A DNA stretch of 64,000 nt from JAJPHW01 sp963799065 (GCA_963799065.1 CAWCVJ010000001.1:930001-994000), one strand, 5' to 3'; shown: positions 1-7,850, counted from the first letter of the stretch. Notes: generated from the letters alone by a model not told the origin. Translations and numbers: made by a program.

Positions 1-125
1 TCGGCAAGCCGATTCGAACGATCATCGTGGAACCGCTTGAGCTTCCGGTGCAACAACCGCCCGTAGAACCGGAACCTTCTCACGAAGTAGAACCGCAGCC
101 AGCGGAGGCGCCAATCTTCCAATGA
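1..125 (+). CDS. C-terminal end of an unidentified gene (partial)
   Basis: An open frame enters from the left edge (codons begin at base 3) and ends at TGA 123-125. The visible 40 residues begin GKPIRTIIVEPLELPVQQPP and are rich in Pro and Glu, ending in PIFQ. The stop overlaps the ATG at 122 of the next gene (ATGA), which points to translational coupling. Function cannot be told from this tail. Confidence 0.55.
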   Translation, partial: GKPIRTIIVEPLELPVQQPPVEPEPSHEVEPQPAEAPIFQ

Positions 126-880
126 CCGTTCCCGACTTCATCTCGACTGTCGTGGGCTACCGCGTCTGGCAATGGGACGCAACGGGTCTACGGTCGCTGA
201 ACGGCGAGAAGTGGTTTGCCCATCAGCCGCTCTCTGCCGTATGTAGGGCCGATGTATGCGGTTCCATCGCGGGCGTTTCTAAATCCAGACACAATCCCGC
301 CGAGTTGCCGTCCTTCAGCTGCACTTGTGGTGTCTACGCGGCGAGGACAATGGAGCACCTGCGCCAGTGCGGCTACAGGAAACTCGGTGTCTATGGCGAG
401 GTTTTCCTGTGGGGCACTGTCGTACAGCACGAACGCGGTTGGCGTGCGCAGTTCGCCTATCCCAAGACCCTGTTCCTTGCAGCCGACGTAATTCCGTTTT
501 CTCTCTCCGAGATCAACGCGCGGCTCAGAACTCTGGTCGAATTTGGCACGGACATTTTCTTACTCCGCGATTGCGGGAGAGTTGCGTTGTGGAAACACGG
601 CTCGGGCTTTGACGCCGCTGGGTTGGATTACCTTATCCAAGCACGCAAGGAGCATTACGTCCGCCGCCAAAAGGAGCGCAGCCTGAAAAAGGGCGACCGC
701 GTGGCATTACTCGGTCACGGGATCGCCGTGGTCGAGCAGGTTGATGGCAGAGAGGTTCACGTTGTGCTGGGTAACAGGCTCGTGCTGAGAATCGCACGCA
801 AGAAAATCGTTGTGAATGAGCAGAACAACCGCTGGGAATGCGAAGCCACCAAGGCCCGAGGTTACCAAGTATGCGAGTAG
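122..880 (+). CDS. Conserved hypothetical protein next to a serine recombinase
   Basis: 252 residues, no function recognised. The N-terminal part (VGYRVWQWD near residue 11) contains scattered Cys and His residues (CRADVCG; FSCTCG), compatible with metal binding, followed by YGEVFLWGTVV and a GWRAQFAYP segment. Residues about 188-230 (KKGDRVALLGHGIAVVEQVDG onward) look like a small beta-rich KOW/SH3-like fold. It overlaps the upstream partial gene (ATGA) and its last bases overlap the recombinase start at 871, so the three genes are probably one transcript. I recall similar proteins beside recombinases in mobile regions of Acidobacteriota, but this is memory only. Role in mobility is inferred from position. 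Confidence 0.75.
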   Translation: MTVPDFISTVVGYRVWQWDATGLRSLNGEKWFAHQPLSAVCRADVCGSIAGVSKSRHNPAELPSFSCTCGVYAARTMEHLRQCGYRKLGVYGEVFLWGTVVQHERGWRAQFAYPKTLFLAADVIPFSLSEINARLRTLVEFGTDIFLLRDCGRVALWKHGSGFDAAGLDYLIQARKEHYVRRQKERSLKKGDRVALLGHGIAVVEQVDGREVHVVLGNRLVLRIARKKIVVNEQNNRWECEATKARGYQVCE

Positions 881-1458
881 GAATCTACGCGAGAGTGAGC
901 ACGCTCATTGGACAGAGTCCAGAGATGCAGCTGGCCGAGTTGCGAGAGTACGCTTCCCGGCGAGGCTGGGAAGTCTTTAGCGAATATGTGGACTCGGGAA
1001 TCTCCGGCTCGAAAGAATCACGCCCGGAACTCAATCGCTTAATGTCAGACGTTCACCTTCGGCGCTTTGACGTGGTGCTGTGCTGGAAGGTGGACAGATT
1101 CGGGCGCTCGCTCAAGCACCTTGTCAACGCCCTTGCCGATCTCGATTCGTACGGAGTGGCCTTCGTCAGCCTACGAGACAATTTGGACCTCTCCACACCG
1201 TCGGGGCGGCTCATGTTTCAAATTATCGGAGCGATGGCAGAGTTTGAACGCTCGCTGATTCAGGAACGTGTCCGGGCCGGATTGCGCAACGCGAAGCTCA
1301 AAGGAAAGACGCTGGGGCGTCCGTCGTTAATATTGGACTCGGGCAGAATTGCCCGACTTCGCGCCGCCGGAGCATCCATACGCGAAATTTCAGCGCAACT
1401 AGAAGTGTCGCCTTCGACGATCCATAAGGCCCTACAACGGCGTACGCAAAACCCCTAG
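871..1458 (+). CDS. Small serine recombinase (resolvase/invertase family)
   Basis: 195 residues from ATG 871, which gives the canonical N-terminus MRVGIYARVST with catalytic Ser10; a longer reading from 838 lacks support. The resolvase catalytic domain covers residues about 1-140 (DSGISGSKESRPEL; WKVDRFGRSLKHL with the conserved DRFGRS arginine; AEFERSLIQERVRAGL). A helix-turn-helix of the Hin/resolvase type occupies the last 45 residues (IREISAQLEVSPSTIHKAL). The size fits resolvases and invertases rather than large phage serine integrases. The start overlaps the preceding gene by 10 bases. It probably resolves or inverts DNA of the island; its site is not identifiable here. Confidence 0.93.
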   Translation: MRVGIYARVSTLIGQSPEMQLAELREYASRRGWEVFSEYVDSGISGSKESRPELNRLMSDVHLRRFDVVLCWKVDRFGRSLKHLVNALADLDSYGVAFVSLRDNLDLSTPSGRLMFQIIGAMAEFERSLIQERVRAGLRNAKLKGKTLGRPSLILDSGRIARLRAAGASIREISAQLEVSPSTIHKALQRRTQNP

Positions 1459-1569
1459 TCGCAGCCACCCGGCGACGGCGTGGAAATGATTGATTCTGGG
1501 TGCTCCGCCGTTTGCTGGTCGGCGTTTGTTTAAGTGATATTTTCCGTACGCGGGCAGCGCACTCTCGGA

Positions 1570-2037
1570 TCACCTTACGACCGCGGATTCGATCCTCTTC
1601 CGCCAGCGGTCGGGCGTCATCCGGTAAGGCTCCAAGTCGCGCAGCCAGTCTGGTCCCGGATTTGGAACCGAGTAGGCATTCTTCACCGTCCAGCTTGCGG
1701 TCTTGGTGTGCTCTCTCCTATCCAGCAACTCAAACGCTTCCTGGTAGGTGAGCGCATAGACACACGCCTTCGACGGGTCCTCGATGTGCCAGACGAACGC
1801 GAGCAGCAGCCCCGCGATCTTCTCGTATTTTCGGTCAAGGCTGAACCGGGCTTCCTGACTCGCTTTCATTTGGATTGGGCACGAGACGAATTGTTTCGTC
1901 TCGGTGCTCAGGTCGAGGTATGCGATCAGGTCAACGCCACGGTCACGAACGGGAATCGCGACCTCTAATCCTCCGGCAACCAGCTGCGCGATCAGGAAGT
2001 GGCGACCGCTGAGTTCGGTGAGTTGGGAATCACGCAA
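1570..2037 (-). CDS. PD-(D/E)XK-like nuclease domain protein
   Basis: 155 residues. The N-terminal half has the layout of a small restriction-endonuclease-like domain: a helix (GRHFLIAQLVAGG), then RGVDLIAYLDL with a candidate metal-binding Asp, then CPIQMKAS as a candidate Q-x-K motif. Family membership (DUF4365-like or related) is inference from this motif spacing. The apparent start is TTG at 2037 with no clear ribosome binding site, so the N-terminus is uncertain. It lies 21 bases downstream of the next nuclease-like gene on the same strand and is probably co-transcribed with it. Confidence 0.6.
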   Translation of the reverse strand: MRDSQLTELSGRHFLIAQLVAGGLEVAIPVRDRGVDLIAYLDLSTETKQFVSCPIQMKASQEARFSLDRKYEKIAGLLLAFVWHIEDPSKACVYALTYQEAFELLDRREHTKTASWTVKNAYSVPNPGPDWLRDLEPYRMTPDRWRKRIESAVVR

Positions 2038-2058
2038 TACTTTGCTTTTGACCGTAAA

Positions 2059-2763
2059 TTACTCCGGAAGTCCGAGCCGATTTTGCGCACTAGAGAATTG
2101 TTGCGTAATGGGGATGTCGGGATCGCCGACTGTCCACACTTCAGTGAATACCCGGTGTTTGTCTACGGCCTCGCGCACGCTCCGTTGAACACCAGATAGA
2201 CTCCCTCGACCACACTTCACTTCGATGAAAGCGATTTGCTTTACTTTCCGTTCTATCGTCAATCCATCAAACAGAACATAGTCAAACGGATCAGAGATGC
2301 AACGCATATCACGAGGATCGTACGCGAATGTCCTGAAGCACGGCGCGATGCGCTCCATCAACTTGCCAAGTAGCGTGGCTCTGGAACTCTTAATAGCGGC
2401 CTTGCGCTCGGCTCGAATCATGGACTGTAGTTCAGTCTTGCTCCTGAGAATCTGCCGCACGCGATTGTGAGCATCGCGCTCAAGGTTCAATTCGCGGTGA
2501 CGAACGTCGCGCTCGGTGCGTGTCAACTCATCGTCCTTCAATTCAAGGTCGTCCTCTCGCCCTTCTATGTCAGATTCTCTCGCCATCAGGTCGGCTTGCT
2601 GTCGTTGCATCTTGCGGAGCCAGTCGCGCGGCGGGTTAGGGCTGGATGATATAGCGACATCAGACAGGCGGAAAGGATCTCCGCAGCTGGGACAGCGACC
2701 CCACAAATGACGCGCTGTTTTGAAGAACGAGACGAGGTTCTTGACTAAGCCGTCTGTGCTCAT
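2059..2763 (-). CDS. Predicted endonuclease related to archaeal Holliday junction resolvase (COG4741-like)
   Basis: 234 residues. It starts with a short segment and a CPSCGDPF zinc-knuckle-like motif (about residues 24-31), followed by a charged coiled coil of roughly 70 residues (R/E/D-rich), then a nuclease core with DPFDYVLFDG and FIEVKCGRGSLS. The latter two are the D...E-x-K signature of the PD-(D/E)XK fold. This layout matches the COG4741 family of predicted endonucleases distantly related to archaeal Hjc. A good Shine-Dalgarno (AAGGTG) precedes ATG 2763. It is divergent from the restriction enzyme gene at 2926 and heads a two-gene unit with the nuclease at 1570. Its substrate is unknown. 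Confidence 0.75.
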   Translation of the reverse strand: MSTDGLVKNLVSFFKTARHLWGRCPSCGDPFRLSDVAISSSPNPPRDWLRKMQRQQADLMARESDIEGREDDLELKDDELTRTERDVRHRELNLERDAHNRVRQILRSKTELQSMIRAERKAAIKSSRATLLGKLMERIAPCFRTFAYDPRDMRCISDPFDYVLFDGLTIERKVKQIAFIEVKCGRGSLSGVQRSVREAVDKHRVFTEVWTVGDPDIPITQQFSSAQNRLGLPE

Positions 2764-2925
2764 ACTGATACACCTTCCTCCAGGTCAGCTTACCCGCAAA
2801 GGGCGCATGGCAGGTAAGAATGAGTATGGGGCTAACGTTACGGAAGTGTGTCAGTGATCCCAACAAGGCCTGCTGAAAGCGCAGTCACTGGATTTCAGCC
2901 CAGCTAACATCTACACTGCTTTGGT

Positions 2926-3915
2926 ATGCGGCCTCCCGCTCTGCCGAAGTTGTTGGATCGCAAGCTCTACAAAACCGGACAAACCAGAGGAGCGGATGAC
3001 GATGTCATCTTCCAGAACCGCGTCCTGCGCAATAGTACCGTCCTGATTCCTTATGGCTGCTGGAAACTCTGTGCAAATCCTCCAGAGGGAGAAAAGGTCT
3101 ACGAGAACGGTCACATCGTCCTCATCTCGCCCACTGAATACTTCGCACTGAAAGATCCGACTCTCAGCCTGGGTGAACAAGGTCTAAAGCTCGGTGTCAA
3201 CTCACTCGTCTTTTACGAAACTCGGGAGCAGTGGACTGCTTACAATCCGGCGAAGCAGAAATGGATGGTCGCGACCAGCCGCAAGAATCCGCTTGGTGGG
3301 AAATTCGTCGCACGTGTGCCGGGTAACACCGGAGAAGGTGGCGGCAAGATTAATGAAGGATTCACGACGACGGCAAACAAGGGAGCGGGAATTCGGGTCT
3401 ACGAGTATGCGAGCTCAGCGACCATCAAGAGGGTTGCTCTTCAACTGGAAGCCTTGGTCTGGCTTTGCGCTGACGGCGATGCTGTCATCGCTAAGTATGG
3501 CATGGCCGAGAAGGATGCTGCTCTGCGGAAGGCTACGGTCCTCAAACTCGCGGAAACAAACGGACTGCTGGATTTCAAGAAACTGATTGAAGCGCGAATT
3601 GTTGATCGTGAGCACGTGACCGTCTGCCCTCTGTGTCTTGAACGATTTTCAGCGGACGGTTTCTTCACCAGAATGGAACAAGCCGAAGGGCGGGCAGTCC
3701 CCGACATAACCGTGACGGCGCTCAACCTATTCCACATCAACGAACTTCGGGTTGGCTCGTTCAATCACTTGCCGTACAACGTGGGTTGGGGTCATCACCA
3801 CTGCAATGTGGTTGTGAAGGACTCAGGAATCCAGAAGACGGTTGAATGGATGGAGTGCGTCTTAGGTCGCAACCGTAAGGCTGGTTATTTACTCACGACC
3901 AGCACCGCCAAATGA
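2926..3915 (+). CDS. BstXI-like type II restriction endonuclease, copy 1
   Basis: 329 residues. The N-terminus (LPKLLDRKLYKTGQTRGADD) resembles what I recall of BstXI-family restriction enzymes. The C-terminal third has a zinc/HNH-like module: C234-P-L-C237, FHINEL with His270, NHLPYN (Asn280, His281, Asn285) and WGHHHCN (His290-His292, Cys293, Asn294). These are plausible ββα-metal nuclease residues; the assignment is inferred. A paralogue of the same length (about 60 percent identical by eye) lies at 5497-6486 with all these residues kept, so both copies look intact. The gene converges on the methyltransferase and overlaps its 3' end by 27 bases. BstXI recognises CCAN6TGG; specificity here is not known. 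Confidence 0.72.
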   Translation: MRPPALPKLLDRKLYKTGQTRGADDDVIFQNRVLRNSTVLIPYGCWKLCANPPEGEKVYENGHIVLISPTEYFALKDPTLSLGEQGLKLGVNSLVFYETREQWTAYNPAKQKWMVATSRKNPLGGKFVARVPGNTGEGGGKINEGFTTTANKGAGIRVYEYASSATIKRVALQLEALVWLCADGDAVIAKYGMAEKDAALRKATVLKLAETNGLLDFKKLIEARIVDREHVTVCPLCLERFSADGFFTRMEQAEGRAVPDITVTALNLFHINELRVGSFNHLPYNVGWGHHHCNVVVKDSGIQKTVEWMECVLGRNRKAGYLLTTSTAK

Positions 3916-5070
3916 CAGCGCGTATTGAGGCACCTTGGGATTGAGTTTGGGAGCCTGTATTACTCGGGCATCGTGCTCCTTCAATTCCGACACCGCGCCC
4001 TCCGCACCACAAGCCTGAACCCGCGCTGCAATCTCCGAAGCCCACTGAGGATCAATCTCCAAAGCTACGGTGCGGCGTTCCAGTTTAAGCGCGGCCAAGG
4101 CCGTACTCCCTGACCCGGAGAAGCAATCCAGCACGATGTCACCCTGATAAGATGACGCTTCAATTACGTGCTCCAGAAGCGATGCGGGTTTCTCTGCGGG
4201 GTGCTTACCCTTGTACGGGCGTACTGAGGGAAAATTCCAGACGTCAGTGAACTCCTTGGAGCCGTCCATGAAGAACGGGCGAACGGCGTCCTCGTATGGC
4301 GGCATGGAGTTCAGCTTTCCCGTGGCGACTATCGCCTCACAGATTTTGCGGTACTGCTCCCGACTGGGAATGTTGCGTCCTGCTTCCCAGTTGCAGATCG
4401 CTCCTCCATGGTTGATGTTCCCATACGCGCCCGTCAACCCGGCAAGCTCATGCGCACTCATTCCCACTTTCTTCCGGGTTGCTCGTAGGAAGTCCCCGAA
4501 CGGCGAACGGTGAAGGTTACCTTCTACGGCTGGCTCCGCGAAGATGATGCGCTCCGAATGCGGATACCACTGACGGAGTGCTTCCTTCTTCATCTTGCCC
4601 TTCCAGCCGTCATAGCCGGGTTCGTTCGGCTTTGTCCATGTGATGCTGGAGAGGATGTTGAAATCCTTGCTGAACATGACCTCTAGACGAGCAGCCATCT
4701 CGGAAGCACAGAAGCAATAGAAGGAGCCGTTCGGTCGCAGCACCCGACGCCACTCCTTCGCATACTCCGTCATCCACTCAACGTAGTGATCGTCATGTTC
4801 AAACGAGGTATCGCCGTAGATGTTCTCCTTCTTGGAAGTGTGGTACGGCGGGTCCGTCAGAATGAGCGAAATGGACTGATCGGGCAGTTGGTGCAACATT
4901 TCCAGCGAATCGCCCTGCGCTACTAGCGCATTGCCGGATGAAAGACACAATTGACGGCCCAGAGCCGTCCGAATCTTCGCAAATTCCTTGCTTCTGAGTG
5001 CCATGTGAACAGTTTTCCGTACAGTCTGTTTGGCTGGTGTTCTCTTCTTTTTCGTCATCATAGCACGCAC
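3889..5070 (-). CDS. DNA adenine methyltransferase with inserted helix-turn-helix (type II modification enzyme)
   Basis: 393 residues. Catalytic motif DPPY is at residues 73-76 and the SAM-binding motif FSGSGST at 317-323, so motif IV precedes motif I (beta-class order); DPPY rather than SPPY suggests N6-adenine methylation. Between them, about residues 168-235, is an XRE-like helix-turn-helix segment (FLRATRKKVGMSAHELAGL, then CNWEAGRNIPSREQY), where a target-recognition domain is expected. The start chosen is GTG 5070, seven bases after GAGGA; ATG 5061 is an alternative. The GTG directly follows the stop of a small open reading frame in the same frame. It presumably protects the host against the flanking restriction enzymes. 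Confidence 0.9.
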   Translation of the reverse strand: MRAMMTKKKRTPAKQTVRKTVHMALRSKEFAKIRTALGRQLCLSSGNALVAQGDSLEMLHQLPDQSISLILTDPPYHTSKKENIYGDTSFEHDDHYVEWMTEYAKEWRRVLRPNGSFYCFCASEMAARLEVMFSKDFNILSSITWTKPNEPGYDGWKGKMKKEALRQWYPHSERIIFAEPAVEGNLHRSPFGDFLRATRKKVGMSAHELAGLTGAYGNINHGGAICNWEAGRNIPSREQYRKICEAIVATGKLNSMPPYEDAVRPFFMDGSKEFTDVWNFPSVRPYKGKHPAEKPASLLEHVIEASSYQGDIVLDCFSGSGSTALAALKLERRTVALEIDPQWASEIAARVQACGAEGAVSELKEHDARVIQAPKLNPKVPQYALSFGGAGRE

Positions 5071-5238
5071 TCAATATTCCTCGGGAAGCAGAAAGGTCGT
5101 AGCAGAACGGTCAGTTTCGGTGATGACCCAGAACCGGGGGCCGTCTACTGCTTTAGGACGTGCCTTCGCAGCCGCACGCACCTTGCGAACCTTTTGCTTG
5201 CCAAGTTCCTCTCTTCCTGTTGTAAAAATAGTAAACAT
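5071..5238 (-). CDS. Small basic 55-residue protein upstream of the methyltransferase
   Basis: Starts at ATG 5238 and ends with a TGA immediately before the methyltransferase GTG, in the same frame. The product is Lys/Arg-rich in the middle (KQKVRKVRAAAKARPKAV) and ends PRFWVITETDRSATTF plus LLPEEY. The methyltransferase ribosome binding site (GAGGA) lies inside its last codons, so translation would be coupled. It could be a small regulatory or DNA-binding protein of the restriction-modification locus, but it has no recognisable C-protein helix-turn-helix. Alternatively it is the lost N-terminus of the methyltransferase cut off by the stop. Existence is uncertain. Confidence 0.4.
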   Translation of the reverse strand: MFTIFTTGREELGKQKVRKVRAAAKARPKAVDGPRFWVITETDRSATTFLLPEEY

Positions 5239-5496
5239 CTCGGATATCGTACTTGCCTCGGGAGAGAAGTAAAGGGAAAACAAAGCGAGGCGAGTGTTGT
5301 GGAGACCGCAATACCCGAAGGCGACACTCGGGCTACTTCGGAACCCCGCCATCAAGATTGCGCATGACCAGCCATCCACCCACTTCCTTGAGGTGACTTG
5401 CGCCGTCGCGCAATAGCGATGGAGATCGCCAGCAGTGGTGGAAACCTTGCGAGAACTGGCTTGTCCCGAACGAAGGCGCGTTTACGACAGATAGAG

Positions 5497-6486
5497 CTAT
5501 TCGGCGATGGCGGCCACGCGATTAACGACTAGACCATTGCGGTTCAGAACTGTTTCCATCCACTCAAGCGTGTGGGGTATGCCAACATCTTTGGCGACCA
5601 CATTGCAGTGGTGATGACCCCAACCCACGTTGTAGGGGCGATGGTTGAAGACACCCACCCTGAGTTCTTGGATGTGAAACAAGTTGAGTTGCGTCACCGT
5701 GAGATCGCGCACGGCGCGACCCTGAGCCTGCGTCATTCGCTTAAAAAATCCGTCGGCAGAAAACTCTTCAAGGCACAGCGGGCAAATCGTCTTACTGTTC
5801 TGATTCACAATCCGTGCCTCCTTTAGCCGTTCTATATCGAGCAGATTCTGTAGCCGAGCCTTTTCCAGAGTTGAGGTCTTCCGCAATTCTGCATTCTGCT
5901 GGCTCATCCCATAGTGCGTGACCACGGCATCAGCATCGATGCAGAGCCAAAACAAGGCTTCTAGCTGAAGTTTCGTCTGGTTAGTCGTCGTGGTGTTCGC
6001 GTACTCGAACACGCGGATGCCTGCACCCTTTTTCTTCTTCGTCGTGAAACCACGGTTGATCTTGTCTCCGCCCTCTGCTGTGTTCGCGGAGATTCGGGCA
6101 ATGTATTGTCCGCCAAGCGGGTTCTGGCGCTGCGTAGCCGCAGTCCAATTTAACTCGTCGGGATTGTGTGCCAGCCACTGTTCTCGGGTCTCGAAGACCA
6201 CTAGCGCATTCGCCCCAACCACCAGGCCTTGCGCTGCCAATTCTTGTGCGCGTTCTGGTCTAGAAAAGTATTCCTCTGGCGTGAGCAGAACTATGTAGCC
6301 ACTTTCGTACCCTGCCTCGCCATCCGGCGGATTTTGGCATTCGTTCCAACAATCGTAAGGAATCAGGACAGTGCTCTTTCGGAGGACGCGGTTCTGGAAG
6401 ATAACGTCGTCTTCTGCGCCCCGTGTTTGTCCAGCTTTGTATAGCTTGCGGTCCAATAACTTCGGTAGCGCAGGTGGTCGCGGCAT
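5497..6486 (-). CDS. BstXI-like type II restriction endonuclease, copy 2
   Basis: 329 residues, the same length as copy 1 at 2926-3915 and colinear with it. Near-identical blocks include LLDRKLYK, DDVIFQNRVLR, STVLIPY, ARIVNQNSKTICPLCLEEF, LFHIQELRVG and PYNVGWGHHHCNVV; divergence is spread through the middle. The candidate CxxC and HHHC metal ligands and the FHI histidine are all kept, and I see no truncation. It lies 39 bases downstream of the DCD-like gene on the same strand and 258 bases upstream of the small open reading frame that precedes the methyltransferase. By gene order this copy, not copy 1, shares a strand and probably a transcript with the methyltransferase. Confidence 0.72.
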   Translation of the reverse strand: MPRPPALPKLLDRKLYKAGQTRGAEDDVIFQNRVLRKSTVLIPYDCWNECQNPPDGEAGYESGYIVLLTPEEYFSRPERAQELAAQGLVVGANALVVFETREQWLAHNPDELNWTAATQRQNPLGGQYIARISANTAEGGDKINRGFTTKKKKGAGIRVFEYANTTTTNQTKLQLEALFWLCIDADAVVTHYGMSQQNAELRKTSTLEKARLQNLLDIERLKEARIVNQNSKTICPLCLEEFSADGFFKRMTQAQGRAVRDLTVTQLNLFHIQELRVGVFNHRPYNVGWGHHHCNVVAKDVGIPHTLEWMETVLNRNGLVVNRVAAIAE

Positions 6487-6525
6487 TTATCGCGAGGCTA
6501 CTCTGCGTGGTTACTTAGGTCAAGA

Positions 6526-6906
6526 CTACCGAGGTGCAGCACCGCTATTGAGCTTCTCCACAAGGCTGTCTCTCACCGTCTTATCCAAAACCGGGAAGGG
6601 TCTGTTCTTTCGATCTCTGGGCAAAAGGTTGCCAAATCCTTCCAGTCTTCTCGTTGCCCCTGATGCAGAGATTCGTACCTGCAAGGGGAACCGCCCACCC
6701 CACGCGCTTGCATCATGTTGATCAACACGAGTTTCGGCCACGAAAGGCCCGCAGATAGTTCCGGTCTGAAAGTTATACAAGAAGATTTCGTCGCCCGGTT
6801 GGATCTCCGAAGTCCATAGGCCATTCGCTAGAGTGGTGCCTACCAGCTTCTGATCCAGGCATTCTTGTTCAGTTTGCTGATCGCAAACAAACGCAAAGGC
6901 TTTCAA
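6526..6906 (-). CDS. DCD-domain-like (PUA/EVE-type fold) protein of the restriction-modification locus
   Basis: 126 residues from TTG 6906, preceded at 8 bases by AAGGAG, which supports this start. Almost the whole protein follows the DCD (Development and Cell Death) pattern: hydrophobic strand FAFVCD, T-x-x-E-C-L-x-x-x-L-x-G, the I-x-P-G-D-x-I-F-L-Y-N-F strand, GPFVAET and AWGGRFPLQVRI. DCD domains are known mainly from plants and are placed in the PUA-like group that also holds EVE and YTH domains, several of which read modified bases. First gene of a unit with restriction enzyme copy 2. A role in sensing modified DNA or RNA is inference from fold and neighbours; no catalytic residues are evident. 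Confidence 0.6.
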   Translation of the reverse strand: MKAFAFVCDQQTEQECLDQKLVGTTLANGLWTSEIQPGDEIFLYNFQTGTICGPFVAETRVDQHDASAWGGRFPLQVRISASGATRRLEGFGNLLPRDRKNRPFPVLDKTVRDSLVEKLNSGAAPR

Positions 6907-7040
6907 CTCGTTATCTCCTTGAGGATGCTCTCCGCAATTAGAAGAACGCGGTTGCGGCCTTCACCACGCGAAACATTGTAATGCATTCGTTTTTTTCTTC
7001 GTCTAGGCAGAGTGATAGACTGCCTGCGCGGGCGCTTACA

Positions 7041-7850
7041 ATGCAGGATCTATCCAAACTCATTTTGGCCCGAGACTGGATGAGGGATATTCTCGCCTCC
7101 CTCGGAGGACTCGGACTCCTCGGCCTTCTGTTGCGTGATCCTTTGAAGAAGGCACTGGAGAGGTTCATCGATTCGCGGTTTGATGAACGGCTTGAGAAAG
7201 TCAAGCATGAGTTGCAGCTTGAGCAGCAGAAGATGTCAGTAGTCTACGAGAACCAGAAGGACAGCTTTCGGAACATTTTGGTCGGGATGTTCAACGCGAT
7301 GGAGGCGATTGAGCGAGAGATTGCCGGAGAGGCCGATTGGCGTCCCATTTCACAAGAACCTGTTGATGCATTCTCGCGAGTGCTGTCGCAGGAGAGTCTG
7401 TTTATGGATGCTGCCAGTGACCGTGCGCTGAGACTATTTCGGGAGGTTATGTGGGAAGCCGTTCAATACGAAGATCAGGTCCCGTCCGGGGGTAAGGTGT
7501 GGCGGGCACACGATCAAATGGGCTTCATTGCCGACCGCCTCGCCCAACATTTCCGCAGGCGGGTAGGTCTCCCTGAAGGCGAAGCTGATCCCTTGCTTGA
7601 CATCGACATTCTCGGAGCTTGCCGTGACATCAATAGATACAGTTTCCCCGATTACAAGTTGCCAACGCGGGGTCCTCTAAAGTCTGACGAGAGCCGCAAC
7701 AGCCAAGAGTTGGTAGCGGCTGCTCGACAGAATCCTGCGATTTTGAAGGAAGAGCTTGAAAAGCTGAAAACAGCAACGCAGAATGACCGTTTCTTTTTCG
7801 AAGCTGCCGCACGAGCCAATCTCTATCTTCAACGAATCAAGACTCTCTGA
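7041..7850 (+). CDS. Membrane-anchored coiled-coil protein of unknown function
   Basis: 269 residues from ATG 7041; an in-frame ATG at 6981 would add 20 residues. One N-terminal hydrophobic segment (DILASLGGLGLLGLLL, about residues 12-27) is followed by a long amphipathic, charged helix (RFIDSRFDERLEKVKHELQL and on) and then a helical region with no motif I recognise. The layout is a single membrane anchor with a cytoplasmic coiled coil. It is divergent from the DCD-like gene and is the last gene before the island edge. Single-anchor coiled-coil proteins are frequent in defence loci, but nothing in the sequence proves that role. Confidence 0.7.
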   Translation: MQDLSKLILARDWMRDILASLGGLGLLGLLLRDPLKKALERFIDSRFDERLEKVKHELQLEQQKMSVVYENQKDSFRNILVGMFNAMEAIEREIAGEADWRPISQEPVDAFSRVLSQESLFMDAASDRALRLFREVMWEAVQYEDQVPSGGKVWRAHDQMGFIADRLAQHFRRRVGLPEGEADPLLDIDILGACRDINRYSFPDYKLPTRGPLKSDESRNSQELVAAARQNPAILKEELEKLKTATQNDRFFFEAAARANLYLQRIKTL

